From: Bacteroidota bacterium
GTDB lineage: Bacteria > Bacteroidota > Bacteroidia > Bacteroidales > Lentimicrobiaceae
DNA length: 64,000 nucleotides
Direction of reading: 5' to 3'
Assembly (NCBI GenBank): GCA_023434665.1
Contig: JAEYSM010000058.1
Coordinates: forward strand, 1 to 64,000
The notes beneath the pieces are model-generated. The model made no database searches and had not been told where the DNA came from. It saw nothing but the letters and a program-made list of their open reading frames with translations. Shown here piece by piece: positions 9,103-17,413 of the stretch (within the stretch, counting starts at the first letter, position 1; every line of letters begins with the position of its first letter). Both the position numbers and the translations under genes were made by a program.

Positions 9103-9957
9103 TCATTGTGGTATAAAATCAGCATCAGGATTCTTTTCTAGTTTATAAACATGGTCACGAACCTGTATAGCCCAATCTTTGTCTTTTATTTTTTGTGAAA
9201 ATGTATTTACTGATATTGGCTTCCCAAAAGTTATTATTAGATCTTTATTCTCTTGTTTAAACATTTCATCTACCAAATAAAGCATTTCAATATTTGTGTT
9301 AATACCAAATTTCTTTCGCAGTTTGGCTAGATTATAAAAGAAATTCGAGTTTTTACCACTTATATGAACGGGCAGTATATCCCGATTAAACTTTCGGGCT
9401 TGAGATAAAAAGGTTTTCTTCCATTCCAGGTCAATAATCTGACCTTTAATTTTTCGCGAACACAGACCAGCCGGAAAGAATAAAACGACTTTATCGGATT
9501 CAAAAACACGATTTATATTTTCGATATTCTCAGCATTAGAGCCATGCTTATTAATAGGCACAAACAAACTCTTAAGATTATCGATATGCATCAGAAAGTC
9601 ATTGGCTGTCATTGCAATTTCAGGATTCATGCTTCCAATCACTAACATCAGTGCCATGCCATCCAGACCTCCTAATGGATGGTTGGAAACTACAACGAAG
9701 TTTTGCCCAGAATTAAAATTGTGAACTCCTTTAACCTGGATATTCACATTGAACTCGGTTAAAACAGCATCAAGAAATTCGATTCCTTCTTTATTACGAT
9801 GCCGATTTATAATTCCGTTTAATTGATCCTGATGAAGTATTTTTTTGAGATACTTAATCACAAAACGAGGAAGTATCTTTAGGAGTTTAGGATTCTTCCC
9901 TGATATAACCTTTTCAATGTCAATAAATTTGGAATTACTAAGTAATTCTGCTTCCAT
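9103..9957 (-). CDS. glsA: Lysophospholipid-type O-acyltransferase, probable glycine lipid synthase GlsA
   Basis: 284 residues of the PlsC-like acyltransferase fold. The catalytic motif NHPLGGLDG (NHxxxxD) is present, followed by a VPINKHGSN block, FFPAGLCSR and LPVHISGKNS. The enzyme esterifies a hydroxylated lipid intermediate; in Bacteroides GlsA adds the second acyl chain to N-acyl glycine. It is the promoter-proximal gene of the minus-strand operon with glsB and engB. A generic acylglycerol-phosphate acyltransferase role is the main alternative. Confidence 0.7.
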   Translation of the reverse strand: MEAELLSNSKFIDIEKVISGKNPKLLKILPRFVIKYLKKILHQDQLNGIINRHRNKEGIEFLDAVLTEFNVNIQVKGVHNFNSGQNFVVVSNHPLGGLDGMALMLVIGSMNPEIAMTANDFLMHIDNLKSLFVPINKHGSNAENIENINRVFESDKVVLFFPAGLCSRKIKGQIIDLEWKKTFLSQARKFNRDILPVHISGKNSNFFYNLAKLRKKFGINTNIEMLYLVDEMFKQENKDLIITFGKPISVNTFSQKIKDKDWAIQVRDHVYKLEKNPDADFIPQ

Positions 9958-9990
9958 TTTTTTCAGCCTTCTGCAGCTCTATTATTTTCA

Positions 9991-10020
9991 CAAAAATACG
10001 CAAAAACCCCGATTCTTCAA
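9991..10020 (-). promoter_or_regulatory. Promoter of the glsA-glsB-engB operon
   Basis: On the minus strand a TTG (10018-10020) is followed after 19 bases by TATTTTTG (9991-9998), a full Bacteroidota -33/-7 pair. The expected transcript start is near 9985, about 28 bases before the glsA ATG. Confidence 0.65.
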
Positions 10021-10156
10021 TGTCTCTTTGTTTATTTCATAAATATCAACATCTCCTTTCATTAATGTGTATGTTACTTATCTCTCTGATTTCCTGCGCT
10101 TTACAGTCATATATATGATGGTTATCACCCGAAACTATTAAAAAGTTATTAACAGG

Positions 10157-10181
10157 GTGGTAGAAAGTGGGAAAAAGTGGT
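10157..10181 (+). promoter_or_regulatory. MraZ operator: three GTGGK boxes at 10-bp period
   Basis: Three direct repeats, GTGGT (10157), GTGGG (10167) and GTGGT (10177), are spaced exactly ten bases apart with A-rich spacers. MraZ is known to bind such TGGG-type repeats upstream of its own gene. The last box lies just before a TATATTTA -7-like element (10192-10199), so binding could block RNA polymerase. Confidence 0.75.
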
Positions 10182-10223
10182 TTTTATGTGTTATATTTAC
10201 CACACAAAAACACTGTACCTAAC

Positions 10224-10676
10224 ATGCTGGAAATGATTGGCGTTCATGAATGTAAAATTGATAATAAGGGCAGAATTCTTATTCCATCTGCTCTGAAGAA
10301 TCAATTAGATGATATCATTTCCGAAGGTTTCATTATAAAACGAAGCATTTTTCAACAATGCCTTGAGATTTTTCCTAAATCTACATGGAATGAAGAGATT
10401 AAAGGAATCAACAAACTTAGTCGGTTTGTAAAGAAAAACAATGATTTTATTCGTGTTTTTATGGCGGGTGTTAAAGAAGTGACACCTGACGGCGCAGGAA
10501 GGATGCAAATACCCCGCGACCTTGCTGTCTTTGCCAACCTAGAAAAGGATATTGTATTAGCATCAGCAATAAATATTATTGAAGTTTGGGATAAAGAAAA
10601 CTATGAAGCTAAAATAGCACAGGATCAAACGAATTTCTCTGATCTTGCTGAAGAAGTAATGGGTCAAATAACTTAA
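10224..10676 (+). CDS. mraZ: Transcriptional regulator MraZ
   Basis: 150 residues from the ATG at 10224. A GTG at 10167 would put the operator boxes and the -10-like element inside the gene and add unrelated residues, so it is rejected. Two AbrB-like halves are visible, each with the D-x-K/A-GR signature: CKIDNKGRILIPSAL and VTPDGAGRMQIPRDL. MraZ is a ring-shaped DNA-binding protein that represses or modulates the dcw cluster from its own promoter. It is the first gene of the cluster; rsmH follows after five bases. Confidence 0.93.
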   Translation: MLEMIGVHECKIDNKGRILIPSALKNQLDDIISEGFIIKRSIFQQCLEIFPKSTWNEEIKGINKLSRFVKKNNDFIRVFMAGVKEVTPDGAGRMQIPRDLAVFANLEKDIVLASAINIIEVWDKENYEAKIAQDQTNFSDLAEEVMGQIT

Positions 10677-10681
10677 ATTTT

Positions 10682-11584
10682 ATGTATCACAACCCGGTAT
10701 TACTTGAGGAGACCATTAGTCTTTTAGCTCTTAAACCAGAAGGAATCTATGTGGATGTGACTTTTGGTGGAGGTGGGCATTCCCGTGCTATTCTAAGCAA
10801 ATTAACAAGTGGAAGACTTCTTGCATTTGATCAGGACAAAGATGCATTGAAGAATGATATCGAAGACCCACGCTTTCAACTGATTAACCAAAACTTCAAA
10901 TACCTGAACAACTTTCTGAAGTTCTATAAAGCAATCCCGATTGATGGCATATTAGCCGATCTTGGAATATCTTCTCACCAAATTGATGATCCTGACAGAG
11001 GTTTTTCAACAAGGTTTGAGAGTGACCTTGATCTTAGGATGGATCAAACAACCGGTGTCCCTGCGCGTAATGTAATCAACACATATAATATTGAAGATCT
11101 TAAGAAAATCCTCAAGGAATATGGTGAGTTTGAGAATGCTTATCACATTGCCAAAAGACTGGTTGCAGCCCGTGAATCAAAGGAGATTAATTCCACATCT
11201 GAACTTAAAGAAGTGCTGCTTCCAATTCCAGAGCGTGGAAGGGAAAATAAGTTTTTTGCCAGGATATTTCAAGCTTTTCGAATAGAAGTTAATAATGAAA
11301 TTGGCGTCTTAAAGGAGTTTCTTATACAAGCCCAAAAAGCTATTAAACCGGGAGGCAGATTGGTTGTGATAAGCTATCATTCTCTTGAAGACCGATTGGT
11401 TAAGAATTTTATGAGATCGGGAAATTTTGAAGGACACATTAAAAAAGATTTCTATGGGAATATCATAGCTCCCTTTAAACCATTGACCAGGAAACCTGTC
11501 ACTCCAAACAATCAGGAACTGGATGAAAATCCAAGATCACGGAGTGCAAAGCTCAGAGCAGCAGAAAGGACCAGCGATGAGTAG
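10682..11584 (+). CDS. rsmH: 16S rRNA (cytosine(1402)-N4)-methyltransferase RsmH
   Basis: 300 residues, usual for RsmH/MraW. It has MYHNPVLLEETI at the start, the SAM-binding VDVTFGGGGHSRAIL, DGILADLGISSHQID, the DRGFS substrate loop and VISYHSLEDRLVKNF near the end. It methylates C1402 in the decoding centre of 16S rRNA. It overlaps the ftsL-like gene by eight bases, which suggests coupled translation. Confidence 0.96.
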   Translation: MYHNPVLLEETISLLALKPEGIYVDVTFGGGGHSRAILSKLTSGRLLAFDQDKDALKNDIEDPRFQLINQNFKYLNNFLKFYKAIPIDGILADLGISSHQIDDPDRGFSTRFESDLDLRMDQTTGVPARNVINTYNIEDLKKILKEYGEFENAYHIAKRLVAARESKEINSTSELKEVLLPIPERGRENKFFARIFQAFRIEVNNEIGVLKEFLIQAQKAIKPGGRLVVISYHSLEDRLVKNFMRSGNFEGHIKKDFYGNIIAPFKPLTRKPVTPNNQELDENPRSRSAKLRAAERTSDE

Positions 11585-11987
11585 TGCGAAAAATAGATTG
11601 AACCATCATGAGCTCCCAAAACCTCCTAAAAAAAAATTAAGGAAGCTACATGTCATGAACAACAAGATATCTGTTGGTAAATCTATGGCTCATATACTGG
11701 ATGGCAGCTTCTTGACCAGACAGAACTTACTAAAACAAGTCCCTTTTATAATATTTCTCACTTTCCTGGGTGTTTTCTATATAGCTAATTCTTATAATGC
11801 TGAGAAGACAATTATCGAGATAAGTAAGACAAAAAAGGAGCTTGAAGAACTTAGATATGAATACATAACCACTAAGTCAAACCTGATGTTTGCAAGCAAA
11901 CAATCAGAAGTTGCATATCGGCTTGCGAATTCTCAAGTCAAGGAATCAACAGTTCCACCAATTAAACTAATCAGCAAAACCAAATGA
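11577..11987 (+). CDS. FtsL-like cell division protein
   Basis: 136 residues from the ATG at 11577, overlapping rsmH by eight bases. A basic, proline-rich cytoplasmic segment (about 1-55) is followed by one membrane helix (VPFIIFLTFLGVFYIANSY) and a short periplasmic coiled coil rich in Lys, Glu and Leu. This topology and the position between rsmH and ftsI are those of FtsL, which joins FtsQ and FtsB in the divisome and activates FtsWI. FtsL sequences are poorly conserved, so the call rests mainly on architecture and synteny. Confidence 0.8.
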   Translation: MSSAKNRLNHHELPKPPKKKLRKLHVMNNKISVGKSMAHILDGSFLTRQNLLKQVPFIIFLTFLGVFYIANSYNAEKTIIEISKTKKELEELRYEYITTKSNLMFASKQSEVAYRLANSQVKESTVPPIKLISKTK

Positions 11988-14080
11988 GCGAAAAGAATCA
12001 CATACTCAGAAATGTGTATATAGTTTACTTTCTTATGGCTTTGCTAGGATTGGCGGTCATAGCAAAAGCTACCTACATACAGGTTATTGAAGGTGAAATG
12101 TGGCGCGAAAAGGGTAAAATAATGAACCTGAAGGTTGAGACTGTTGAAGCTATCAGAGGCAACATTTTAGCTCATGACGGAAGCTTGTTAGCTGCAAGCG
12201 TACCTCTCTTCAACCTTAGGATTGATGCAGGAAATACACATTATACTGACAAATATTTTGAGGATAATGTTGATTCTCTTAGCTTGTGTCTATCCCGGTT
12301 ATTCAATGATCGCTCAAAAAACAGTTATAAAGAAATTCTAAGAAAAGGGCGGAAAACCAATAATCGTTATTTGCTACTCAAAAGAGATATTACGTTTGAC
12401 CAATTAAAGAAGGTAAGAAAATTCCCAATTTTTCGGGATGGAAAATTCAGAGGAGGTCTTATAGCTGAACCACGGAACAAGAGGGTCCTACCCTATCAAT
12501 GGTTAGCTTTCAGAACTATTGGTTGGGATAAGGATGGATCACAGAATGATGTTGGCCTTGAGGGTGCGTATAGTGAAATACTGGAAGGTGAAAAAGGGAC
12601 AAGATTGATGCAAAGAATTGGTAATGGTGCGTGGCGTCCTCTCAATGAAGAAAATGAACTGGATCCTCAAGATGGTCATGATATTATAACCTCCATTGAT
12701 GTTAATATTCAGGACGTTGCTGAAGATGCACTGATGAGGCAACTTATAGCGAATGAGGCAGATCACGGTTGTGCTGTCCTTATGGAAGTTAATTCCGGAT
12801 TTATTGTTGCTATTGCCAATCTGGGAAAAAATAAAGAGGGTAAGTATGAGGAGAAGTTCAACTATGCTATTGGCGAAAGTTCAGAACCTGGCTCTACTTT
12901 CAAGTTAGCTTCCGTATTGGCCGCTTTGGATGAGGGTCTTATAGACCTGAATGACACTGTTGATACCGAAAACGGAACTACACGCTTTGCTAACAGGACT
13001 ATGCGCGATTCTCATAAAGGAGGATATGGCAGGATTAGCCTGGCCAGAGCATTCGAATTGTCCTCCAATGTTGGTATTTCAAAAGAAATTGTTAAAGCTT
13101 TTAAAGATAAGCCTCAGATTATGATTGATAAGTTTTATGATATGAGGCTTAACCAACCATTAGGACTTGACATACCTGGAGAAGGAATACCAAATATCAA
13201 AGATACTAAACATAAATACTGGTCGAAAGTATCACTGCCTTGGATGTCTATTGGTTATGAAATTTCAATGACTCCACTCCAAACTTTGGCTTTATACAAT
13301 GCTGTAGCAAATAACGGAAAATTAGTCAAACCTCAATTTATTAAAGAGATTCGACTTGCAGGAACTCTTGTTAAAAAACATGAGCCTATTGTATTAAAGG
13401 AAAGCATAGTAAAAAACCCAAATACAATAATTCAGGCTAAGAAATTACTCGAGGATGTAGTTGAAAAAGGAACTGCCACAAATCTCCGGAATTCCGTTTA
13501 CAAAATTGCCGGCAAAACCGGTACAGCACAAATTGCTCAAGGCGACAAGGGTTACAATAAATCTAATTATAAAGCTTCATTTGTAGGTTATTTCCCTGCT
13601 GACAATCCTAAGTATTCATGCATTGTAGTCATAAATAATCCAACCAAAGGCATCTATTATGGTGGGTCAATCGCAGGACCTGTATTCAAAGAAATTGCCG
13701 ATAAAGTGTATGCCACCCGGTTAATGCCCGATACTATAGTTAAACCCGAAATGCCTGTCTATAAGATCAATGAAGTTTCAGGAGCTTACGCCGACCTGGC
13801 ATATATTCTTAAAAATTCACCTTTGGCATTGAAGGAGGACTACTCTTCAAATTACATTAAAATTGAAACACAGGATTCTGTTCCGGTTGTTAAAACATTA
13901 GACTATAATGGAAAAACTATGCCCGAAGTTATTGGAATGGGTGCAAGAGATGCCATCTTTTTACTTGAATCAGCCGGAATCAAGGTCAAAGCTACTGGGA
14001 AAGGAAAAGTAAAAAAGCAATCAATTCAACCGGGTTTCTTAATATCAAAAGGTGTCACTTGCATAATTGAACTTGGATGA
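11984..14080 (+). CDS. ftsI: Peptidoglycan transpeptidase FtsI (PBP3-like) with C-terminal PASTA domain
   Basis: 698 residues; the start overlaps the ftsL stop by four bases. An N-terminal membrane helix (about 10-30) leads into a dimerisation domain and the transpeptidase domain with SxxK at Ser304 (STFK), SSN at 360-362 and KTG at 511-513. The last ~60 residues form a PASTA domain (from MPEVIGMGARDAIF). It cross-links septal peptidoglycan with FtsW. A PASTA tail is common in Bacteroidota FtsI but absent from E. coli FtsI. Confidence 0.95.
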   Translation: MSEKNHILRNVYIVYFLMALLGLAVIAKATYIQVIEGEMWREKGKIMNLKVETVEAIRGNILAHDGSLLAASVPLFNLRIDAGNTHYTDKYFEDNVDSLSLCLSRLFNDRSKNSYKEILRKGRKTNNRYLLLKRDITFDQLKKVRKFPIFRDGKFRGGLIAEPRNKRVLPYQWLAFRTIGWDKDGSQNDVGLEGAYSEILEGEKGTRLMQRIGNGAWRPLNEENELDPQDGHDIITSIDVNIQDVAEDALMRQLIANEADHGCAVLMEVNSGFIVAIANLGKNKEGKYEEKFNYAIGESSEPGSTFKLASVLAALDEGLIDLNDTVDTENGTTRFANRTMRDSHKGGYGRISLARAFELSSNVGISKEIVKAFKDKPQIMIDKFYDMRLNQPLGLDIPGEGIPNIKDTKHKYWSKVSLPWMSIGYEISMTPLQTLALYNAVANNGKLVKPQFIKEIRLAGTLVKKHEPIVLKESIVKNPNTIIQAKKLLEDVVEKGTATNLRNSVYKIAGKTGTAQIAQGDKGYNKSNYKASFVGYFPADNPKYSCIVVINNPTKGIYYGGSIAGPVFKEIADKVYATRLMPDTIVKPEMPVYKINEVSGAYADLAYILKNSPLALKEDYSSNYIKIETQDSVPVVKTLDYNGKTMPEVIGMGARDAIFLLESAGIKVKATGKGKVKKQSIQPGFLISKGVTCIIELG

Positions 14081-15555
14081 AACAATTTGAGATGAAGAAA
14101 CTTAAAGATATATTATACAGGTGTAGTTTATTAAGGGTCATCGGAAATACCGATATTCCAATAAGCAAAGTTTCCTTTGACTCGAGAAACGTAAGTGAAC
14201 ATGTGGCTTTTGTGGCAGTCAGGGGGATTAAAACCGATGGACATAAGTATATCGATCAGGTTATTAAATCAGGGGCAAGTGCAATTATCTGTGAGGAATT
14301 ACCCGATGAAATTAACGAGGACATTTGTTATGTAGTTGTAAAAAATTCTTCAGTGACCCTAGGCTTTATGGCTTGTAATTTTTACGACCACCCTTCAGAA
14401 AAAATTAATCTGGTAGGAATTACAGGCACTAACGGTAAAACTACTACTGCTACATTATTGTATGAGCTATTTAAACAGAATGGTTTTAAAACCGGATTAA
14501 TCTCAACCGTCAGAAATTATGTGGATGCTAAAGAAATATCCGCTAATTATACAACGCCAGATCCAATACAGCTAAACCATCTGTTAAATGATATGGTAAC
14601 AGCGGGATGTGAATATTGCTTCATGGAAGTAAGTTCTCATGCAGTTGTTCAAAACCGCATTACCGGCCTGCAATTTAAAGGTGGTATTTTTAGCAACTTA
14701 ACTCATGACCATCTTGATTTCCATCAAACTTTCGAGTCATATCTGCAGGCTAAGAAACAATTCTTTGATATGTTGCCATCCGATGCATTCGCACTTGTGA
14801 ATATTGATGATCGCAATGGGAAAGTAATGGTTCAGAATACTAAGGCCAAAGTATATACGATGGCTTTTAAGAAATCAGCCAATTATCAATGCAAGATACT
14901 CGAAAACCACTTTGATGGCCTTATGCTATCGATTAACGGCAAGGAAGTCTGGAGTAATCTTGTTGGGAAATTCAATGCTTACAATATTCTCGCAATCTTC
15001 GCTGCTTCGCATCTTCTTGGGCTTGAGGAGCAGGAAGTCCTTGTATCACTGAGCAAACTACATCCTGTTGACGGAAGGTTTGAGCATATAAAATCTCCTT
15101 CGGGGGTTATTGGAATTGTGGACTACGCTCACACGCCTGATGCGCTTAAAAATGTTATTGATACAATCAATGCTATACAAGCCGGGTCAGGGAAATTAAT
15201 CACAGTAGTCGGTGCCGGCGGGGACAGAGATCGTACAAAAAGGCCGATTATGGCAAGAATCTCAGTTGAAGGCAGTTCACTTGTGATTTTAACATCTGAT
15301 AATCCACGATCCGAGGACCCTCTGGCTATTCTGGATGAAATGAGTACTGGTGTTTCAGTTGATAAAAAGAAGAAATGTCTGGTAATTGCAGATCGTAAAC
15401 AAGCCATAAAAACAGCTGTCACAATGGCACAGCCCGGTGATGTGATTTTGGTTGCTGGCAAAGGACACGAAACATATCAGGAAATTAATGGAATACGGCA
15501 CCATTTCGATGACCGTGAAATTTTAAGGGAATTTTTTGAAGTTAATTCAATTTAA
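14077..15555 (+). CDS. murE: UDP-MurNAc-L-Ala-D-Glu:meso-DAP ligase MurE
   Basis: 492 residues. The start overlaps ftsI by four bases; an in-frame ATG at 14092 is an alternative. It has the Mur ligase ATP site GTNGKTTT (about 117-124), EVSSHAV, the NLTHDHLDFH block and DNPR (408-411), the signature of enzymes that add meso-diaminopimelate. It catalyses the third amino-acid addition to the UDP-MurNAc peptide. All three Mur domains are present, unlike the murD copy further downstream. Confidence 0.96.
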   Translation: MKQFEMKKLKDILYRCSLLRVIGNTDIPISKVSFDSRNVSEHVAFVAVRGIKTDGHKYIDQVIKSGASAIICEELPDEINEDICYVVVKNSSVTLGFMACNFYDHPSEKINLVGITGTNGKTTTATLLYELFKQNGFKTGLISTVRNYVDAKEISANYTTPDPIQLNHLLNDMVTAGCEYCFMEVSSHAVVQNRITGLQFKGGIFSNLTHDHLDFHQTFESYLQAKKQFFDMLPSDAFALVNIDDRNGKVMVQNTKAKVYTMAFKKSANYQCKILENHFDGLMLSINGKEVWSNLVGKFNAYNILAIFAASHLLGLEEQEVLVSLSKLHPVDGRFEHIKSPSGVIGIVDYAHTPDALKNVIDTINAIQAGSGKLITVVGAGGDRDRTKRPIMARISVEGSSLVILTSDNPRSEDPLAILDEMSTGVSVDKKKKCLVIADRKQAIKTAVTMAQPGDVILVAGKGHETYQEINGIRHHFDDREILREFFEVNSI

Positions 15556-15565
15556 CAACTAAGCT

Positions 15566-16819
15566 ATGCTGTACTATTTATTCACATACCTAGATAAAAT
15601 GTACGATATACCAGGAAGTGGTGTATTTCAATACATTTCGTTTCGTGCAGCGCTTGCCGTAATAACTTCATTAACTATTTCACTGCTTTTTGGCAAATCT
15701 CTGATAAACCTTTTAAAGAAAAAACAAGTCGGAGAACTGGTAAGAGACCTGGGACTTGAAGGACAAAAAGAAAAACAGGGAACTCCTACAATGGGTGGTC
15801 TGATAATCCTTGGGGCTATAATTATTCCAACACTCTTGTTCGCAAAACTGAACAACATCTACATTATTCTTATTCTTTTCACGACAATATGGCTTGGTTT
15901 TATCGGTTTTATGGACGATTATATTAAGGTCTTTAAGAAAGAAAAGAAAGGTCTTGCTGCAAAATTCAAAGTTTTTGGTCAGATTTTTATAGGACTGGTC
16001 GTCGCACTTACTCTATATTTTAATGAAGATGTTGTAATCAGAGAAAAGATACATCAGACAACTTCAAGGTCAATTACCCAATTAAGCGAATTCGAGAAAT
16101 TGCCAGATCATTCCAGTCGCTTCTCAAGGACTGCCGTCAAATCCACGAAGACCACAATACCATTTGTAAAGAATAATGAATTTGATTATTCGATACTTCT
16201 GAAACCATTTGGAAAGGATGCTTCAAAGTATGCCTTTTTAATTTTTATCCCAATTGTCATCTTTATAATTACAGCTATATCAAATGGGGCAAATCTTACT
16301 GATGGAATTGATGGATTAGCAACAGGAACTTCGGCAATTTCAGGTGCAACATTAGGAGTATTGGCGTGGGTATCGGGCAACATTGTATTCGCCGATTATT
16401 TAAATATAATGTATCTGCCAAATACCGGAGAACTGACCATTTTCGTAAGTGCTTTTGTGGGAGCCTGTACGGGATTCCTATGGTATAATACCTATCCGGC
16501 ACAAGTTTTCATGGGCGATACCGGTTCACTGGCAATTGGTGGCATAATCGCTGTACTTGCTATAATGCTGAGAAAGGAACTTCTTCTGCCTATTTTATGC
16601 GGGATTTTTATTGCCGAGAACTTATCTGTAGTACTACAGGTAGCTTATTTTAAACATACAAAACGAAAATATGGAGAAGGTCGTAGAATTTTTCTGATGT
16701 CGCCATTACATCATCATTACCAGAAACTAGGATATTCTGAACCTAAAATAGTCACAAGATTTTTTATTGTAGGTATCATGCTGGCAGTTTTTACTGTGAT
16801 TACACTGAAGATCAGATAA
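15566..16819 (+). CDS. mraY: Phospho-N-acetylmuramoyl-pentapeptide transferase MraY
   Basis: 417 residues with about ten membrane helices. Key motifs are GTPTMGG, the aspartate-rich GFMDDYIKV, NLTDGIDGLA and the HHHYQKLG region. It transfers phospho-MurNAc-pentapeptide to undecaprenyl phosphate, making lipid I. Compared with E. coli (360 residues) it carries an extra ~60-residue hydrophilic loop (about residues 155-215), which is usual in Bacteroidota MraY. Confidence 0.96.
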   Translation: MLYYLFTYLDKMYDIPGSGVFQYISFRAALAVITSLTISLLFGKSLINLLKKKQVGELVRDLGLEGQKEKQGTPTMGGLIILGAIIIPTLLFAKLNNIYIILILFTTIWLGFIGFMDDYIKVFKKEKKGLAAKFKVFGQIFIGLVVALTLYFNEDVVIREKIHQTTSRSITQLSEFEKLPDHSSRFSRTAVKSTKTTIPFVKNNEFDYSILLKPFGKDASKYAFLIFIPIVIFIITAISNGANLTDGIDGLATGTSAISGATLGVLAWVSGNIVFADYLNIMYLPNTGELTIFVSAFVGACTGFLWYNTYPAQVFMGDTGSLAIGGIIAVLAIMLRKELLLPILCGIFIAENLSVVLQVAYFKHTKRKYGEGRRIFLMSPLHHHYQKLGYSEPKIVTRFFIVGIMLAVFTVITLKIR

Positions 16820-16839
16820 TAAACTTAAAACTAAACTAA

Positions 16840-17385
16840 ATGACACTTGAAGAATTAGCAAAAACAGGTATTCAATCACATAATGATATGGCAGCTTCGA
16901 TTAGCGCCAAGTTAATTGGATTGAGGAAAGAATCAATCAGAGAATGCCTGTCTGATTTTCAAAACATCGAACACAGGTTAGAATTTGTTGCAAACATTCA
17001 TGGTATTGAGTTCGTCAACGATTCAAAGGCAACTAATATAAACTCTGTTTGGTATGCTCTTGAAAGTGCATCAAAACCTGTTGTCTGGATTGCAGGTGGT
17101 ATTGATAAAGGTAATGATTACTCCAAAATCAGTCATTTGGTTAAGGAAAAAGTGAAAGCTATCGTATGTCTGGGAATCGACAACAGTAAGCTTATTGAGT
17201 TTTTTTCTTCAATAGTACCATTGGTTGTAGAAACACAATCAGCCGACCATGCTGTATGCACTGCATATAATCTGGCTTCTAAAGGCGATATGGTCCTATT
17301 ATCTCCTGCTTGTGCAAGTTTTGACCTTTTTGAGAACTTCGAAGACAGGGGAAATCAATTTAAGAAAGCCGTCCTCAATTTATAA
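16840..17385 (+). CDS. murD: MurD C-terminal fragment (N-terminal and ATPase domains missing)
   Basis: 181 residues matching only the last part of MurD (usually ~440). What remains is the end of the central domain (HNDMAASISAKL, matching the HN..NA.A helix) and the C-terminal Glu-binding domain, with HRLEF, NDSKATNINS, WIAGGIDKGNDY and LLSPACASFDLFENFEDRG. The UDP-MurNAc-binding Rossmann domain and the GTNGKT ATP site are absent. Only 20 bases separate the mraY stop from this ATG, an in-frame TAA precedes it, and no other frame holds the missing part. The piece cannot ligate D-Glu by itself. Either ~800 bp were deleted in the genome or the assembly collapsed here. Neighbouring genes are intact. 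Confidence 0.88.
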   Translation: MTLEELAKTGIQSHNDMAASISAKLIGLRKESIRECLSDFQNIEHRLEFVANIHGIEFVNDSKATNINSVWYALESASKPVVWIAGGIDKGNDYSKISHLVKEKVKAIVCLGIDNSKLIEFFSSIVPLVVETQSADHAVCTAYNLASKGDMVLLSPACASFDLFENFEDRGNQFKKAVLNL

Positions 17386-17413
17386 ATAGTGTCAACATAA
17401 ATAAGCAGCAGGA

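Noticed and set aside
10167..10223. Longer mraZ start at GTG 10167
   Set aside because: The extension covers the MraZ boxes and the -7-like element and has no family similarity.
15129..15461. 110-codon minus-strand frame inside murE
   Set aside because: Shadow of the DNPR-containing end of murE.
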